Assembly: GCA_035308165.1 (NCBI GenBank)
Contig: DATGHC010000086.1
Location: forward strand, 1 to 64,000
Reading direction: 5' to 3'
DNA: 64,000 nucleotides
Source: DASTCZ01 sp035308165
GTDB taxonomy: Bacteria; Acidobacteriota; Terriglobia; Acidiferrales; UBA7541
The notes beneath the pieces are model-generated. The model was not told the origin of the DNA, made no database searches, and saw only the letters and a program-made list of their open reading frames with translations. The translations under genes and the position numbers were made by a program. This document shows, piece after piece, positions 25,625-33,704 of the stretch (positions are counted from its first letter, which is position 1; each line of letters starts with the position of its first letter).

Positions 25625-26080
25625 GTGCACAGCATCGATACGAGTTCCTTTCTCGATGCCTGGACAAGACACTATCCCCAGGATACATTTTCGACATTTT
25701 GGGAACACATGGACCGGTCCGGGCATAGCGGCATCTTGAAGGTATCGGAGGAGGTCGTTGAGGAATTAAAGAAGAAGGATGACGGAGCTGCAATCTGGGT
25801 CAGAAAGCGACCTCACATGATTGTTCCAACGGACATTCCTATCCAGGAAAAAGTTCTTGGGATACTTAAGGTATTTCCCCGATTAGTGAATGCAGGAAAG
25901 AGTCGGTCCGGGGGAGACCCTTTCGTCATTGCCGTGGCCCTGGTGAACAAATACACGGTCATCACCGGAGAAGGACCAGGCAAGCCTTCTAAACCGCATA
26001 TCCCCGATGTTTGTTCTGCAATGGGCGTCAGGTGCATCGGCCTCGTTGATTTCATAAGAGACCAAAAATGGAGGCTCTAG
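25625..26080 (+). CDS. DUF4411 PIN-like protein (toxin-like partner)
   Basis: 151 aa protein starting at GTG, seven bases after the XRE-ImmA gene. MHSIDTSSFLDAW at the N-terminus and SGGDPFVIAVAL with later TGE give the spaced acidic residues of PIN-like RNases (an early Asp, then Glu in the EEVVEELKKK helix, then the GGDPF Asp). Family members regularly follow XRE-ImmA/IrrE genes and are regarded as likely toxins. RNase activity is inferred from fold resemblance. There is no signal or membrane segment. Confidence 0.85.
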   Translation: MHSIDTSSFLDAWTRHYPQDTFSTFWEHMDRSGHSGILKVSEEVVEELKKKDDGAAIWVRKRPHMIVPTDIPIQEKVLGILKVFPRLVNAGKSRSGGDPFVIAVALVNKYTVITGEGPGKPSKPHIPDVCSAMGVRCIGLVDFIRDQKWRL

Positions 26081-26145
26081 TCTCCAACGATTCTGTGTAT
26101 CCACCGCGTATCCACATTAGGCGTTTTTAGCGTATCTAGCGATTG

Positions 26146-26774
26146 TGGCGGAACGCATTATCAGTAAGTTGCAGATTCTAAAAGAGAGTAGTTGGTTCGA
26201 GTCTCACCACCGACACGGTTCATTTGGAAGTAGTTAGCGCGTTTTCGGCACATCCCTCGACCCTGCCAATATTCATCCATGATGGGCGGCAAGCTCGAGG
26301 TTTCACGCAAAACACAGCAGAGATGCAAAATGCAATATTGTCGGAGGGACGTGAATTCGAAATCGCGGAATTGCGGGATCGTCGGAACTACACTACTCAC
26401 CACTGCCTCGGAGAAACAGGGGCCTCTTCTCACCCAATGTCCTGATGCGAGAGAAACACACGCTGTTGGCCGGCCTGATATTCACGCATGGGGGGCGGCA
26501 AATTGGGGTTTTTGCGCAGAACAAAACGGAGAGAGAATAATCATGACTGTCTGGCGGAGAAAAGTGAATTCGAACTTGTCTCACCCTTAATTCTGAGGTC
26601 ACGTCGAAAAGGACTACTCGGTACCGCAGCGGAGAAACTGGGCTCAATTTTCACCCAATGTTTCTCTACGAATCATGTCGACAATGATCGACCATCGGAC
26701 ATTCGCGCATTTTGGGCCGCAAATTCGCATTTTCAGGTAGAACGAACCGTAGACGGAGAAAAAGCATGACTGCG
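26146..26774. repeat. Degenerate tandem array of tRNA-Ser 3' region
   Basis: Units of about 195-223 bases recur and decay away from the intact tRNA-Ser. TGGCGGA-type tRNA 3' ends (minus orientation) appear at about 26146, 26341, 26552 and, intact, 26775. An ATTC(A/G)..CAT..GGGCGGCAA anchor appears at 26271, 26480 and 26701. CTCACCCAATGT or TTCACCCAATGT appears at about 26429 and 26650. Copy 2 keeps GTGAATTCGAACTTGTCTCA, a decayed T-arm region. The array looks like repeated duplication of the tRNA 3' end plus flank, as happens with serial insertion at a tRNA attachment site or unequal tRNA duplication. No protein gene is supported here. Confidence 0.6.
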
Positions 26775-26865
26775 TGGCGGAGAGGGGGGGATTCGAACCC
26801 CCGTCACCCTTTTGGGGTGAAACTGCTTAGCAGGCAGCCCTGTTCGGCCACTCCAGCACCTCTCC
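26775..26865 (-). tRNA. tRNA-Ser (anticodon GCT)
   Basis: Complete class II cloverleaf on the minus strand. The 7-bp acceptor stem GGAGAGG/CCTCTCC carries a G discriminator and an encoded CCA. The anticodon stem-loop CTGCTAA has GCT at 26829-26831, and a long variable arm (TCACCC-CAAAA-GGGTGA) is typical of serine tRNAs. The T-arm is GGGGGTTCGAATCCCCC. It reads AGC/AGU codons. Its 3' end faces the decayed tandem copies and the accessory region. Confidence 0.97.
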
Positions 26866-26977
26866 GTGGGAAAATGGCGCGGCCTGATGATGTTTGATCG
26901 GGACTGCCAGTTGAAAGTATAGCATTTCCGGTGACAAAGATATGGGCAGGAAGGACGCGGATTTTGCGGGCGCGGAA

Positions 26978-27520
26978 TTACAACGCCGGATCTTGGGCCG
27001 TGGCAACACGGTTTTCGTGCGTGGCGTGAATGACGCCACTTTCATCTGCGTAAAAATTGCGATAGCCAAAATTGCCGGGGCGCGCGAGTATTACATATCC
27101 GCGGATGGATCCGTCAGGTCCCGGCGGCGCGGGCGCGTATTGGATCTGATAGCCCTCACTCTGCGCCAGCTGTGCTGCGGCTCGAACGGGATCGCCCAGC
27201 GGCTCCAGTGATTGGGGAAATGAGCCTCCAGGTTGCGCAACGGAGTACGAGACGAGCGCGGCGCGCGCATTGTTGAGCGCAGCGATCGCGCGAAATTCCG
27301 CTTGTTGCGCCGGGTCGCTGCGCTGTGGCGGCATCACGAACCACAGGAATCCCCAAAGCCCCACGGCTACGATTCCCAGAATAATTGCCCAGCGCGTCAG
27401 GATCGCACTCAGCGGCTTTGGCGGGGATGGCTCGGCATCCAACAAGAGATCCGCGCCACAATGCGGGCAAATCTCCGTGGAAGTGTTGATTTCAACTTCG
27501 CAATGTGGGCAGACGTACAT
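26978..27520 (-). CDS. Zinc-ribbon, single-TM hypothetical protein
   Basis: 180 aa. It starts MYVCPHCEVEI and continues STEICPHCGADL, a double CPxC zinc ribbon at residues 4-25. A TM helix follows at about 44-65 (WAIILGIVAVGLWGFLWFV), then an exported domain of about 110 residues with the pilin-like segment FRAIAALNNARAALVSYS and a Tyr/Gly-rich end (GNFGYRNFYADESGVIHAT). Proteins of this layout are common in Acidobacteriota and lack a known role. The start Met is unambiguous because the zinc ribbon begins there. Confidence 0.7.
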   Translation of the reverse strand: MYVCPHCEVEINTSTEICPHCGADLLLDAEPSPPKPLSAILTRWAIILGIVAVGLWGFLWFVMPPQRSDPAQQAEFRAIAALNNARAALVSYSVAQPGGSFPQSLEPLGDPVRAAAQLAQSEGYQIQYAPAPPGPDGSIRGYVILARPGNFGYRNFYADESGVIHATHENRVATAQDPAL

Positions 27521-27579
27521 GTGTCCGGAAAACTTAGCGAGAAAATCTACATCGATTCAGCTCGCGCGGCGAATGGGCA

Positions 27580-28272
27580 TCACACCTCGGGGCCAAATCC
27601 CACCACTACGAGACCCATGCGAACCGATGCGGGTCCCCCGCCGGCCGCGATGGTCACACTGAATTGCGCGATCCAAAAGTCGTTGTCGGAATCGTGCGAA
27701 ATGGCCGCGGAATTCGCAGCGCCAGTATCCCCGGGTGCGAGCAACCACACCGACGCGTGGTTCGTGCTGGTGGATTTCTTGGAAAGCTCAATCGTTTGCG
27801 CCGCAGTTATAGACGCTATGCTTTGGTCAATCGCGGCAGGAATTGCCAGCAGAAAATCGCGCTGCGGCGCAACGCCCTGATGATTGCCGTTCACCGGCGA
27901 AAGCGCATAGCGCAGCGTGTAAACTCCCGCGTGCACCTGCTGGCGGCGATAGTCTTTTATGTCCGAGGAAAACTGAATCGCGGCAACCAGCGTGCCTTCC
28001 TGAAGCTGCGGATAAAGTACGCCCAGTTGTTGCGCGGCGGCTACGCCCGGGACGGATTTGCGCAGCCAAATTTCACAGATGTTTCCGCCCGGCCCGCTGA
28101 CACGCAGGGCCTGGGGAGAGAGACTGTCGCGCACCGCCGCGGAGAGCGCCTGCGGTGGAGGATCGCTCGCCAATTGAACCGCGTAGCCCTGCGCGGACGC
28201 GACAGCGCAACACGAAAACACCAGGCACAATAACGAGAAGCAAGCACGACAAGTCCGTTTATTCATCGACAA
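27580..28272 (-). CDS. Hypothetical exported protein
   Basis: 230 aa with a signal peptide (CFSLLCLVFSCCAVASAQG); starting at Met3 is equally likely. The mature part has CEIWLRKSVP, TYTLRYALSPVNGNHQG-type segments (as seen: GVYTLRYALSPVNGNH) and APQRDFLLAIPA. This resembles a small family of acidobacterial exported proteins of unknown function. No membrane anchor follows the signal, so it is probably periplasmic. It lies 59 bases upstream of the zinc-ribbon gene on the same strand and may be co-transcribed with it. Confidence 0.65.
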   Translation of the reverse strand: MSMNKRTCRACFSLLCLVFSCCAVASAQGYAVQLASDPPPQALSAAVRDSLSPQALRVSGPGGNICEIWLRKSVPGVAAAQQLGVLYPQLQEGTLVAAIQFSSDIKDYRRQQVHAGVYTLRYALSPVNGNHQGVAPQRDFLLAIPAAIDQSIASITAAQTIELSKKSTSTNHASVWLLAPGDTGAANSAAISHDSDNDFWIAQFSVTIAAGGGPASVRMGLVVVGFGPEV

Positions 28273-28390
28273 TTATTTCTCCAATCGAGTGAATATTCCT
28301 GCGGCGTCAACTTCGACCCGCTCTTCACATCAATAGATGTGCCGCGCGCCCCCGAAGTAACAAATTTATTCTCGCTCAAAATGCGCCCAT

Positions 28391-28422
28391 CAAAAAGCAA
28401 AAGCCCACCGAATTGGGTGGGC
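28391..28422 (-). terminator. Rho-independent terminator of the DUF1326-like gene
   Basis: On the minus strand GCCCACC and GGTGGGC form a 7-bp GC-rich stem around a 6-base loop. It is followed by TTTTGCTTTTT, and lies 25 bases beyond the stop of the gene at 28448-29140. Confidence 0.8.
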
Positions 28423-28447
28423 CTCTGCATTTAAAGACAAATCAAAA

Positions 28448-29140
28448 CTAGTAGGCAAAGGTGCCGATGAAAACGCCGCGCCGCTCGTTCTCCGTCCAGG
28501 TCATGCCCAGGTGATTGCCGTGATAGCCGGATTCGGTGGCTACGGCGGGCATGGAGTGGGTCAGGTTCGCGGCCAGCGGTGGATAGTAAACGTCCTCGTT
28601 GTGGCAGAATTCATCGCCGGGGTTCAGCGAGCGCGTGGAGACTCGCACCAAATTGCCCGCGGCCAACGCGGCCGAACCCATGTGTCCGTCGATATTCACT
28701 TCAAAGTGCATCGGCGCGGCATCTACAGCCACAACATGGTTGAGGATCGGCCCGGCCTGCGCACGCGCAAAATTGACCAGCGCGGCCCGTTGCGCATCGG
28801 TCGCTAACTGATCCACGATCAGCACGGCCTGCGAGTTCAGCGGCTGACTGTTCTGCATTCCCAGAGTGTCGGAAGCATTCACCACGGCCACAACACTGAG
28901 CCCGTCGAGCGCGACGTCGCTCCATGCTCCGCGGTCAATGTGCCAGGCCATCACAACTTGCTTCCCGGCCAGGTTGACTTCGGAATTGGCGATACATGGT
29001 CCGGTGTAAATATCCGCCGTGCGCGATTCAATATATTGACCAGTGATTTGCGGCGTCTGGGCCTTGGGAGCGGCCCCCGCGGGGAGGGCGGAAACAATGG
29101 CGAGTAAAACGAGTGAAATAATATAGGACCTAATCTTCAT
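28448..29140 (-). CDS. Exported DUF1326-like protein
   Basis: 230 aa. The frame has an extra upstream ATG, but AGGAGG followed six bases later by the ATG at 29140 fixes the start, giving the signal peptide YIISLVLLAIVSALPAGAA. The mature protein opens GQYIESRTADIYTGPC, the recognisable start of the DUF1326 family, and has AWHIDRGAWSDVALDGLSVV and HMGSAALAAGNLVRV. Function unknown; the family is frequent in soil Acidobacteriota. It is monocistronic with its own terminator, and it diverges in function from the molybdenum hydroxylase operon upstream. Confidence 0.7.
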   Translation of the reverse strand: MKIRSYIISLVLLAIVSALPAGAAPKAQTPQITGQYIESRTADIYTGPCIANSEVNLAGKQVVMAWHIDRGAWSDVALDGLSVVAVVNASDTLGMQNSQPLNSQAVLIVDQLATDAQRAALVNFARAQAGPILNHVVAVDAAPMHFEVNIDGHMGSAALAAGNLVRVSTRSLNPGDEFCHNEDVYYPPLAANLTHSMPAVATESGYHGNHLGMTWTENERRGVFIGTFAY

Positions 29141-29229
29141 GAATGACCTCCTCAATCAGGAACCCTTATTCTCCCACTTCGTGGGTGTGGATACAATCAT
29201 TGGATGCTGCCGGGAGCGAATTAGCTACG

Positions 29230-29487
29230 TTATGCGGTCTCGCAGCAGGAGCGTCCACAGCCCGAGGTGCAATTCTCGATGGAGGCGATCTTGCCGTCGG
29301 GCCCTTGCAGGCCCTGTGTAATCACGCACCAGAAGGGCCCGTTCAGGCCGGAATACATTTCATAATGATGCGGATTGTTCTCGCCCTCACTCTGAATCTC
29401 ACCCACGTCGTAGAACAGAGTCTTGGCGCGGAGGCGGTGGCAAACCTCGCCTGTTTGGATCATCCGCTTCAGGCTCGTCTTAACCAT
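29230..29487 (-). CDS. Small Cys-rich protein at end of the molybdenum hydroxylase operon
   Basis: 85 aa, starting two bases after the FAD-subunit stop with a GGAG Shine-Dalgarno inside that gene's end, so it belongs to the operon. The C-terminus is ENCTSGCGRSCCETA, and two more Cys occur earlier (EVCHRL, PFWCVI). Six cysteines in 85 residues could bind a metal or cluster, or form disulfides. I do not recognise the family. Its co-translation with the hydroxylase suggests a maturation or electron-transfer accessory role, which is inference. Confidence 0.65.
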   Translation of the reverse strand: MVKTSLKRMIQTGEVCHRLRAKTLFYDVGEIQSEGENNPHHYEMYSGLNGPFWCVITQGLQGPDGKIASIENCTSGCGRSCCETA

Positions 29488-29489
29488 GG

Positions 29490-30479
29490 TCAGGCTCCTT
29501 CCTTCGCTGCGGCCAGCAGCGCCCGCTTAACGGACACGCGCGCAAGCTGAACTTTGTAGGCGTTTTGGCTCAGCGGACGCGCGCCCTGCACGGCGGCATC
29601 TCCCGCGGCCGCGGCCGTTGCTTCGGTGATGGATTTGCCAACGAGGCTCTTTGCGGCAGCATCCACCACCCAGGGTGTGGGCGCGACATGACCGAGCACA
29701 ATCTTCGCATCGCGGACTTTGCCACCTTCCAGGCTCAATGCAACCGACGCGGTGGCCAGCGGCCAATCGATCGCTTCCCTCTGCCGAACTTCGTAGGTCG
29801 CGCTGCGCAGGCCCGCTCCGCCTGATGGAATTGAAATTCCTGTCACGATTTCGTTGGCCTTCAGAACGTTTTCACGCTCGGAATCGCTCTTGGGGATGCG
29901 GAAGAAATCGGCCACAGGCACTTCGCGATCGCCATTCGGGCCCGTCAAATTTACTTTGGCGCCGAGAGCCACAAGGGCGGGGCCGAAGCTCGATGGGCTC
30001 ACAAAGTACGCCGGCCCCTCGTTGCCGAAGATGGCGTGGTAGCGATTTTCTCCGTTGGGCACAAGCGAATTGCCCTTGGAGTCGCGCGCCAGCAGCCCAA
30101 ACCCGTTGCGGTAATACCAGCAACGTGGACGCTGGCAAAGATCGCCTCCCACCGTGCCCATGTTGCGCAATTGCGGGCTGGTGATTCCGTTTGCGGCATG
30201 CGTAAGCGCCGGGAATTGTTTGCGTATGGTGGCGTTCTCCCGCAACTCTTCGATCGTCGTAAGCGCGCCGATGCGAACTTCGCGGTCCGCCGATGCGATT
30301 CCCTTCCACTCCGCTACGCCGCGGATGCTGACCACGCGCTTCGGGATGATGATGTGCTCCTTCATGCAGGAGATCAGATCGGTGCCGCCCGCCATCACGG
30401 CAGCTTCGGTCCAATCCGTCCCCAACATTCCCAGAGCCTCCTGCTTTGTTGCCGGATGAGCGTAGGCAAATGCTTCCAT
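29490..30479 (-). CDS. FAD-binding subunit of xanthine dehydrogenase/aldehyde oxidase-family enzyme
   Basis: 329 aa medium subunit that passes electrons from the Fe-S subunit to its acceptor. FAD-binding motifs are visible: MAGGTDLISCMK (29-40) and TSPQLRNMGTVGGDL (100-114), followed by the CO-dehydrogenase-flavoprotein C-terminal domain. It is closest in style to PaoB/YagS (QRPRCWYYRNG, RYHAIFG). However, only Cys115 and Cys120 remain where PaoB carries four cysteines for an extra [4Fe-4S] cluster, so that cluster is probably absent. Its start overlaps the molybdenum subunit stop by one base (TAATG). Confidence 0.92.
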   Translation of the reverse strand: MEAFAYAHPATKQEALGMLGTDWTEAAVMAGGTDLISCMKEHIIIPKRVVSIRGVAEWKGIASADREVRIGALTTIEELRENATIRKQFPALTHAANGITSPQLRNMGTVGGDLCQRPRCWYYRNGFGLLARDSKGNSLVPNGENRYHAIFGNEGPAYFVSPSSFGPALVALGAKVNLTGPNGDREVPVADFFRIPKSDSERENVLKANEIVTGISIPSGGAGLRSATYEVRQREAIDWPLATASVALSLEGGKVRDAKIVLGHVAPTPWVVDAAAKSLVGKSITEATAAAAGDAAVQGARPLSQNAYKVQLARVSVKRALLAAAKEGA

Positions 30480-32644
30480 TACGCCATACCTCCCTTCCCG
30501 AGAGCAGCCAGAACTTTATCGGCCGTAAGCGGCAGAGTAGGCACGCGCACGCCGATGGCGTTGGCCACAGCGTTGGAGATTGCCGCCCCGGGCGAAATTG
30601 TTGGCGGCTCTCCCAGGCCGATGACGCCGCGGTCGTCATACCCGGGGCCTTGCATCATGTGCACGACGAGTTCCCCGATGTCACCAATGCCCGCCAGTTT
30701 GTAAAACTCCATGTCGGCGTTCAGGTGCTGGCCGGTCTGCTGGTCCATCACCTTTTCCTCAAAGAGCGCGTAGGTGATGCCCATAATCATGCCGCCGTAC
30801 ACCTGGCTCTCTGCGGTCTTCAGGTCAAGGATCAGCCCGCAGTCCTGCACCGCGACCATCTTTTCCATGCGCACGACGCCGGTTTCAGTGTCCACGGAGA
30901 CTTCGGCCATCTGCACGCCGCCTACGTTGACGGAAGTGAGCGAGCGGTCCGTCTGGCCCATTTCAGAGATTGTTGCGGGGCCAAGCTTGGCGCAGGCCTG
31001 CTTCCAAGTCAGCGATTTCCCGGGATTGCCGATGACCTGAATCTTGCCGCCGACAGCTTCGAGTTGGTCCGCCGGAACGCCGAGTGAAGGCGCGACCTGA
31101 TCGAGCAATTTGTTCAGCGCAGCGTTCGTCGCACGGCGAGTGGCGCTGCTGATGCCGCCACTGGTGGTTGAACCGCCCGAGCCACCAGCCGGAGGATAAA
31201 TGGAATCGCCGATATTGACCTTGACGGCTTCGAGCGGTAGTCCCAGAGTTTCACCCGCGACGATTCCCACAACAGTCCGCGCGCCGACGCCCAGGTCCTG
31301 AGTGCCCATGGAAACTTCAACGGATCCGTCGGAGTGAATCGTACAATTGCAAGTACTGTCGTTGGCCCTGCCACCCCAGGTGTGCACGGAAACTCCCAGG
31401 CCTCGCTTAATGGGCCCGGGGGTCCTGTCTCCACGCGGATGCCATTTCATTTTCCAATCCATTAACTCTGAGGCCTTGGCCAGTTCCTGCTCGTAATCCT
31501 TGGTGCCGAATCCCTTGTTCCGCTCCCCCGCATATTGCATGTTTTTCAGGAGGAATTGCACGGGATCCATGTTCAGCTTGGCGGCCATGTCTTCAAACGC
31601 AGACATGGTGACCAAACAGAACTGTGGATGGCCTGGCGCCCGCCACGCGCGCGCAGGGCCGATGTTGGTCTGAACAGTTGTGTGACGTCTCTTGAAAGGC
31701 AAACCAGTTTGAAAGATATAAGGCAGATTGGCGGCGCCACCCGGCGCAGGGCCAGATGTTCCCCAACTCTCTGATTGCCAGGCAGTTATCGTGCCATCGC
31801 TCTTTGCGCCAATTTTGACCTTGGCATAAAGCGATGGCCGCGAGCCTGCGACACTCAACTCCTGATCGCGATCGAGCATCATTTTCACGGGACGCCCGGC
31901 TTTCTTCGCCAGGACCGCGGCGGAAATTCCCCAGGTGTCCGCGGCGAATTTGCTTCCGAAGCCGCCGCCCATCACCGGAGTGATGACCCGGACATTTGGT
32001 GCGGTAGTGGGGATGCCTTTCGCCGTGAGGCTCTCTGCATATCCCCCTTGACCTCCCGCAAGCCCGGAAACGCTTTGCGTGGAGGCCCAGACGGTGAGCT
32101 TGTCGCCATCCCACTCCGCAACCGACCCGTGAGCTTCCAGACAGCAATGTGTGATTACTGGTAGGCCGTAGAAACCATCGACAACGGCATTGGCGGATTT
32201 GAATCCGGCGTCGGGATCGCCTTGCGTGGCCTCATTTAGTTGTCTCGTGTAACCCTCGGCCTTTTGGGGGGTATCGTAGGCAACGAGGTATGGCAGCACC
32301 TCATAATCAATTTTTACTTTGCGCATGGCGTCGCGCGCCTGGTCGTCGGTTTCGGCGGCAACGGCTACGATTTCTTTTCCGGCCCACAATACTTCCTGGC
32401 CTACCGGGTGAATAATGTCCACGGCATGAACGCCGGGCATCTTTTCCGCGACGCTGGTATCAATGTTGGTGATTTTGGCGTGGGCGTGCGGCGAAGTCAC
32501 CATTCGTCCATAGAGCATGTTGGGGCGGTTAATGTCGTAGGTGTATTTCGCGCTGCCCGATGCCTTCCACGGGCCATCCAGGCGCGAGATGCGCTTGCCA
32601 ATCAAACTGCGCTTATCTATTGCGGGCCATTTGAAGTCAGCCAT
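30479..32644 (-). CDS. Molybdopterin-binding catalytic subunit, xanthine dehydrogenase family
   Basis: 721 aa large subunit that hydroxylates an aldehyde or N-heterocycle at a Mo centre. It has the family blocks DGPWKASGSAKYTYDI, VAVAAETDDQARDA, MGGGFGSKFAADTWG, RAWRAPGHPQ and GMGTQDLG-type (as seen: VSMGTQDLGVGARTV). The C-terminal GLGEPPTISPGAAI contains the catalytic Glu. It resembles PaoC/YagR in length. No signal of its own, so it would be co-exported with the Tat-bearing Fe-S subunit. The order Fe-S, Mo, FAD differs from E. coli paoABC (Fe-S, FAD, Mo). Both junctions are TAATG overlaps. No XdhC/PaoD chaperone is visible. Confidence 0.95.
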   Translation of the reverse strand: MADFKWPAIDKRSLIGKRISRLDGPWKASGSAKYTYDINRPNMLYGRMVTSPHAHAKITNIDTSVAEKMPGVHAVDIIHPVGQEVLWAGKEIVAVAAETDDQARDAMRKVKIDYEVLPYLVAYDTPQKAEGYTRQLNEATQGDPDAGFKSANAVVDGFYGLPVITHCCLEAHGSVAEWDGDKLTVWASTQSVSGLAGGQGGYAESLTAKGIPTTAPNVRVITPVMGGGFGSKFAADTWGISAAVLAKKAGRPVKMMLDRDQELSVAGSRPSLYAKVKIGAKSDGTITAWQSESWGTSGPAPGGAANLPYIFQTGLPFKRRHTTVQTNIGPARAWRAPGHPQFCLVTMSAFEDMAAKLNMDPVQFLLKNMQYAGERNKGFGTKDYEQELAKASELMDWKMKWHPRGDRTPGPIKRGLGVSVHTWGGRANDSTCNCTIHSDGSVEVSMGTQDLGVGARTVVGIVAGETLGLPLEAVKVNIGDSIYPPAGGSGGSTTSGGISSATRRATNAALNKLLDQVAPSLGVPADQLEAVGGKIQVIGNPGKSLTWKQACAKLGPATISEMGQTDRSLTSVNVGGVQMAEVSVDTETGVVRMEKMVAVQDCGLILDLKTAESQVYGGMIMGITYALFEEKVMDQQTGQHLNADMEFYKLAGIGDIGELVVHMMQGPGYDDRGVIGLGEPPTISPGAAISNAVANAIGVRVPTLPLTADKVLAALGKGGMA

Positions 32645-33390
32645 TACGCGCGCCCTCCTTTCCCGGCGGCCATCTTGCCGGCAGCTTCCACCACCGCGTG
32701 ACGCACGCCCATATAAGTGCCGCAGCGGCAGAGATTGCCGCCAAGCGAGGCCCTCACTTCGTCGTAGGTTGGGTGAGGGTGCTTATCAATATAGGCTTTC
32801 GCCGACATCACAAAGCCCGGCGTGCAGAATCCGCACTGCTGACCGTCGTTATCCACGAATCCCTGTGAAACTGGATGGAGTTGTCCTTCCGGCGCCAGGC
32901 TTTCGATGGTTTCTATTCTTGCCGCGGGGGAACCGGGGCGCTCGGCTACATCAATCGCCAGCACCGTGCAGGAATACATCGCCGCGCCGTTGATAATCAC
33001 CGTGCAGGCGCCGCAGGTGGCCCGGTCGCAAACTTTCTTGGCACCCGTCAGGTCCAGGTGATCCCGCAGCGTGTCGAGTAAAGTTACCCGCGGCTCCAGG
33101 GTAACTGTTGTGGGCTTGCCATTAATGTTGAGCGTCATGCGCACCGGGCCGGGCCCCACCAGTTTCGTGGTGGCCGCGTCGGTTACGTCCTGTGACGGCG
33201 CAACCGGCTCAGCTTTCAGGATGCCTTCGCCAGCCAGCACACCCACGGCGGAGACCGCCATGCCGGCAGTGCCGGCCATTTTGACGAATTCGCGCCGGCC
33301 CAAACCTATTGAGCGCGCGGATTTATCCGGCTGCGCGTCTTCTTTGCGCAATTCCTCTTCCGGGTGTTCTTTACCCGGCTGCTTGGCCAT
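32644..33390 (-). CDS. Tat-exported [2Fe-2S] subunit of the molybdenum hydroxylase
   Basis: 248 aa small subunit. Residues about 30-55 are a twin-arginine signal (GLGRREFVKMAGTAGMAVSA) preceded by a long charged leader. The plant-type ferredoxin domain has KVCDRATCGACTV and a later YSC for the first [2Fe-2S] cluster. The helical domain has GQQCGFCTPGFVMSA and LGGNLCRCGTYMG for the second. It is first in the operon. The Tat signal indicates that the whole folded heterotrimer works in the periplasm, as known for PaoABC. Confidence 0.94.
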   Translation of the reverse strand: MAKQPGKEHPEEELRKEDAQPDKSARSIGLGRREFVKMAGTAGMAVSAVGVLAGEGILKAEPVAPSQDVTDAATTKLVGPGPVRMTLNINGKPTTVTLEPRVTLLDTLRDHLDLTGAKKVCDRATCGACTVIINGAAMYSCTVLAIDVAERPGSPAARIETIESLAPEGQLHPVSQGFVDNDGQQCGFCTPGFVMSAKAYIDKHPHPTYDEVRASLGGNLCRCGTYMGVRHAVVEAAGKMAAGKGGRA

Positions 33391-33704
33391 TGCTCACCTC
33401 CAGGGATGTTCGGAAACAGCGACAGCGGTAATGGTGACTGTGAGAAACCACATCTTACTTCCGCTCACGTCTGATTGCAACGCCGGGAAAGAGACGCCGC
33501 AAGAGCATTCGGCGCAGGAGCGAACCTACGGAACTTGGTGTCTAACCTTGCGGGGATGCCAGGGCGGTGGATAACGCGAGACGAGGTTTGGTGTGTGCGC
33601 TATGATGACGGCAATTTGGCTCGCTTGACGTGCCGCATCCGCATACAACGCCTAACCGGATCCACGGAATCGAAAGACAGGAATGTCTTACGGAGAGAAC
33701 ACCA
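33391..33704. other. Divergent intergenic region
   Basis: Separates the leftward hydroxylase operon from the rightward DUF4139 gene and must carry both promoters. I see no clear -35/-10 pair, dyad or riboswitch. The in-frame extension of the DUF4139 frame back to 33630 lies here and I do not count it as coding. Confidence 0.4.

Noticed and set aside
26171..26215. tRNA-Arg(TCT)-like 3' half on the plus strand (TTCTAAA loop, GGTTCGAGTC)
   Set aside because: Stems do not pair, and the same stretch aligns with the decayed tandem units, so it is better explained as part of the array.
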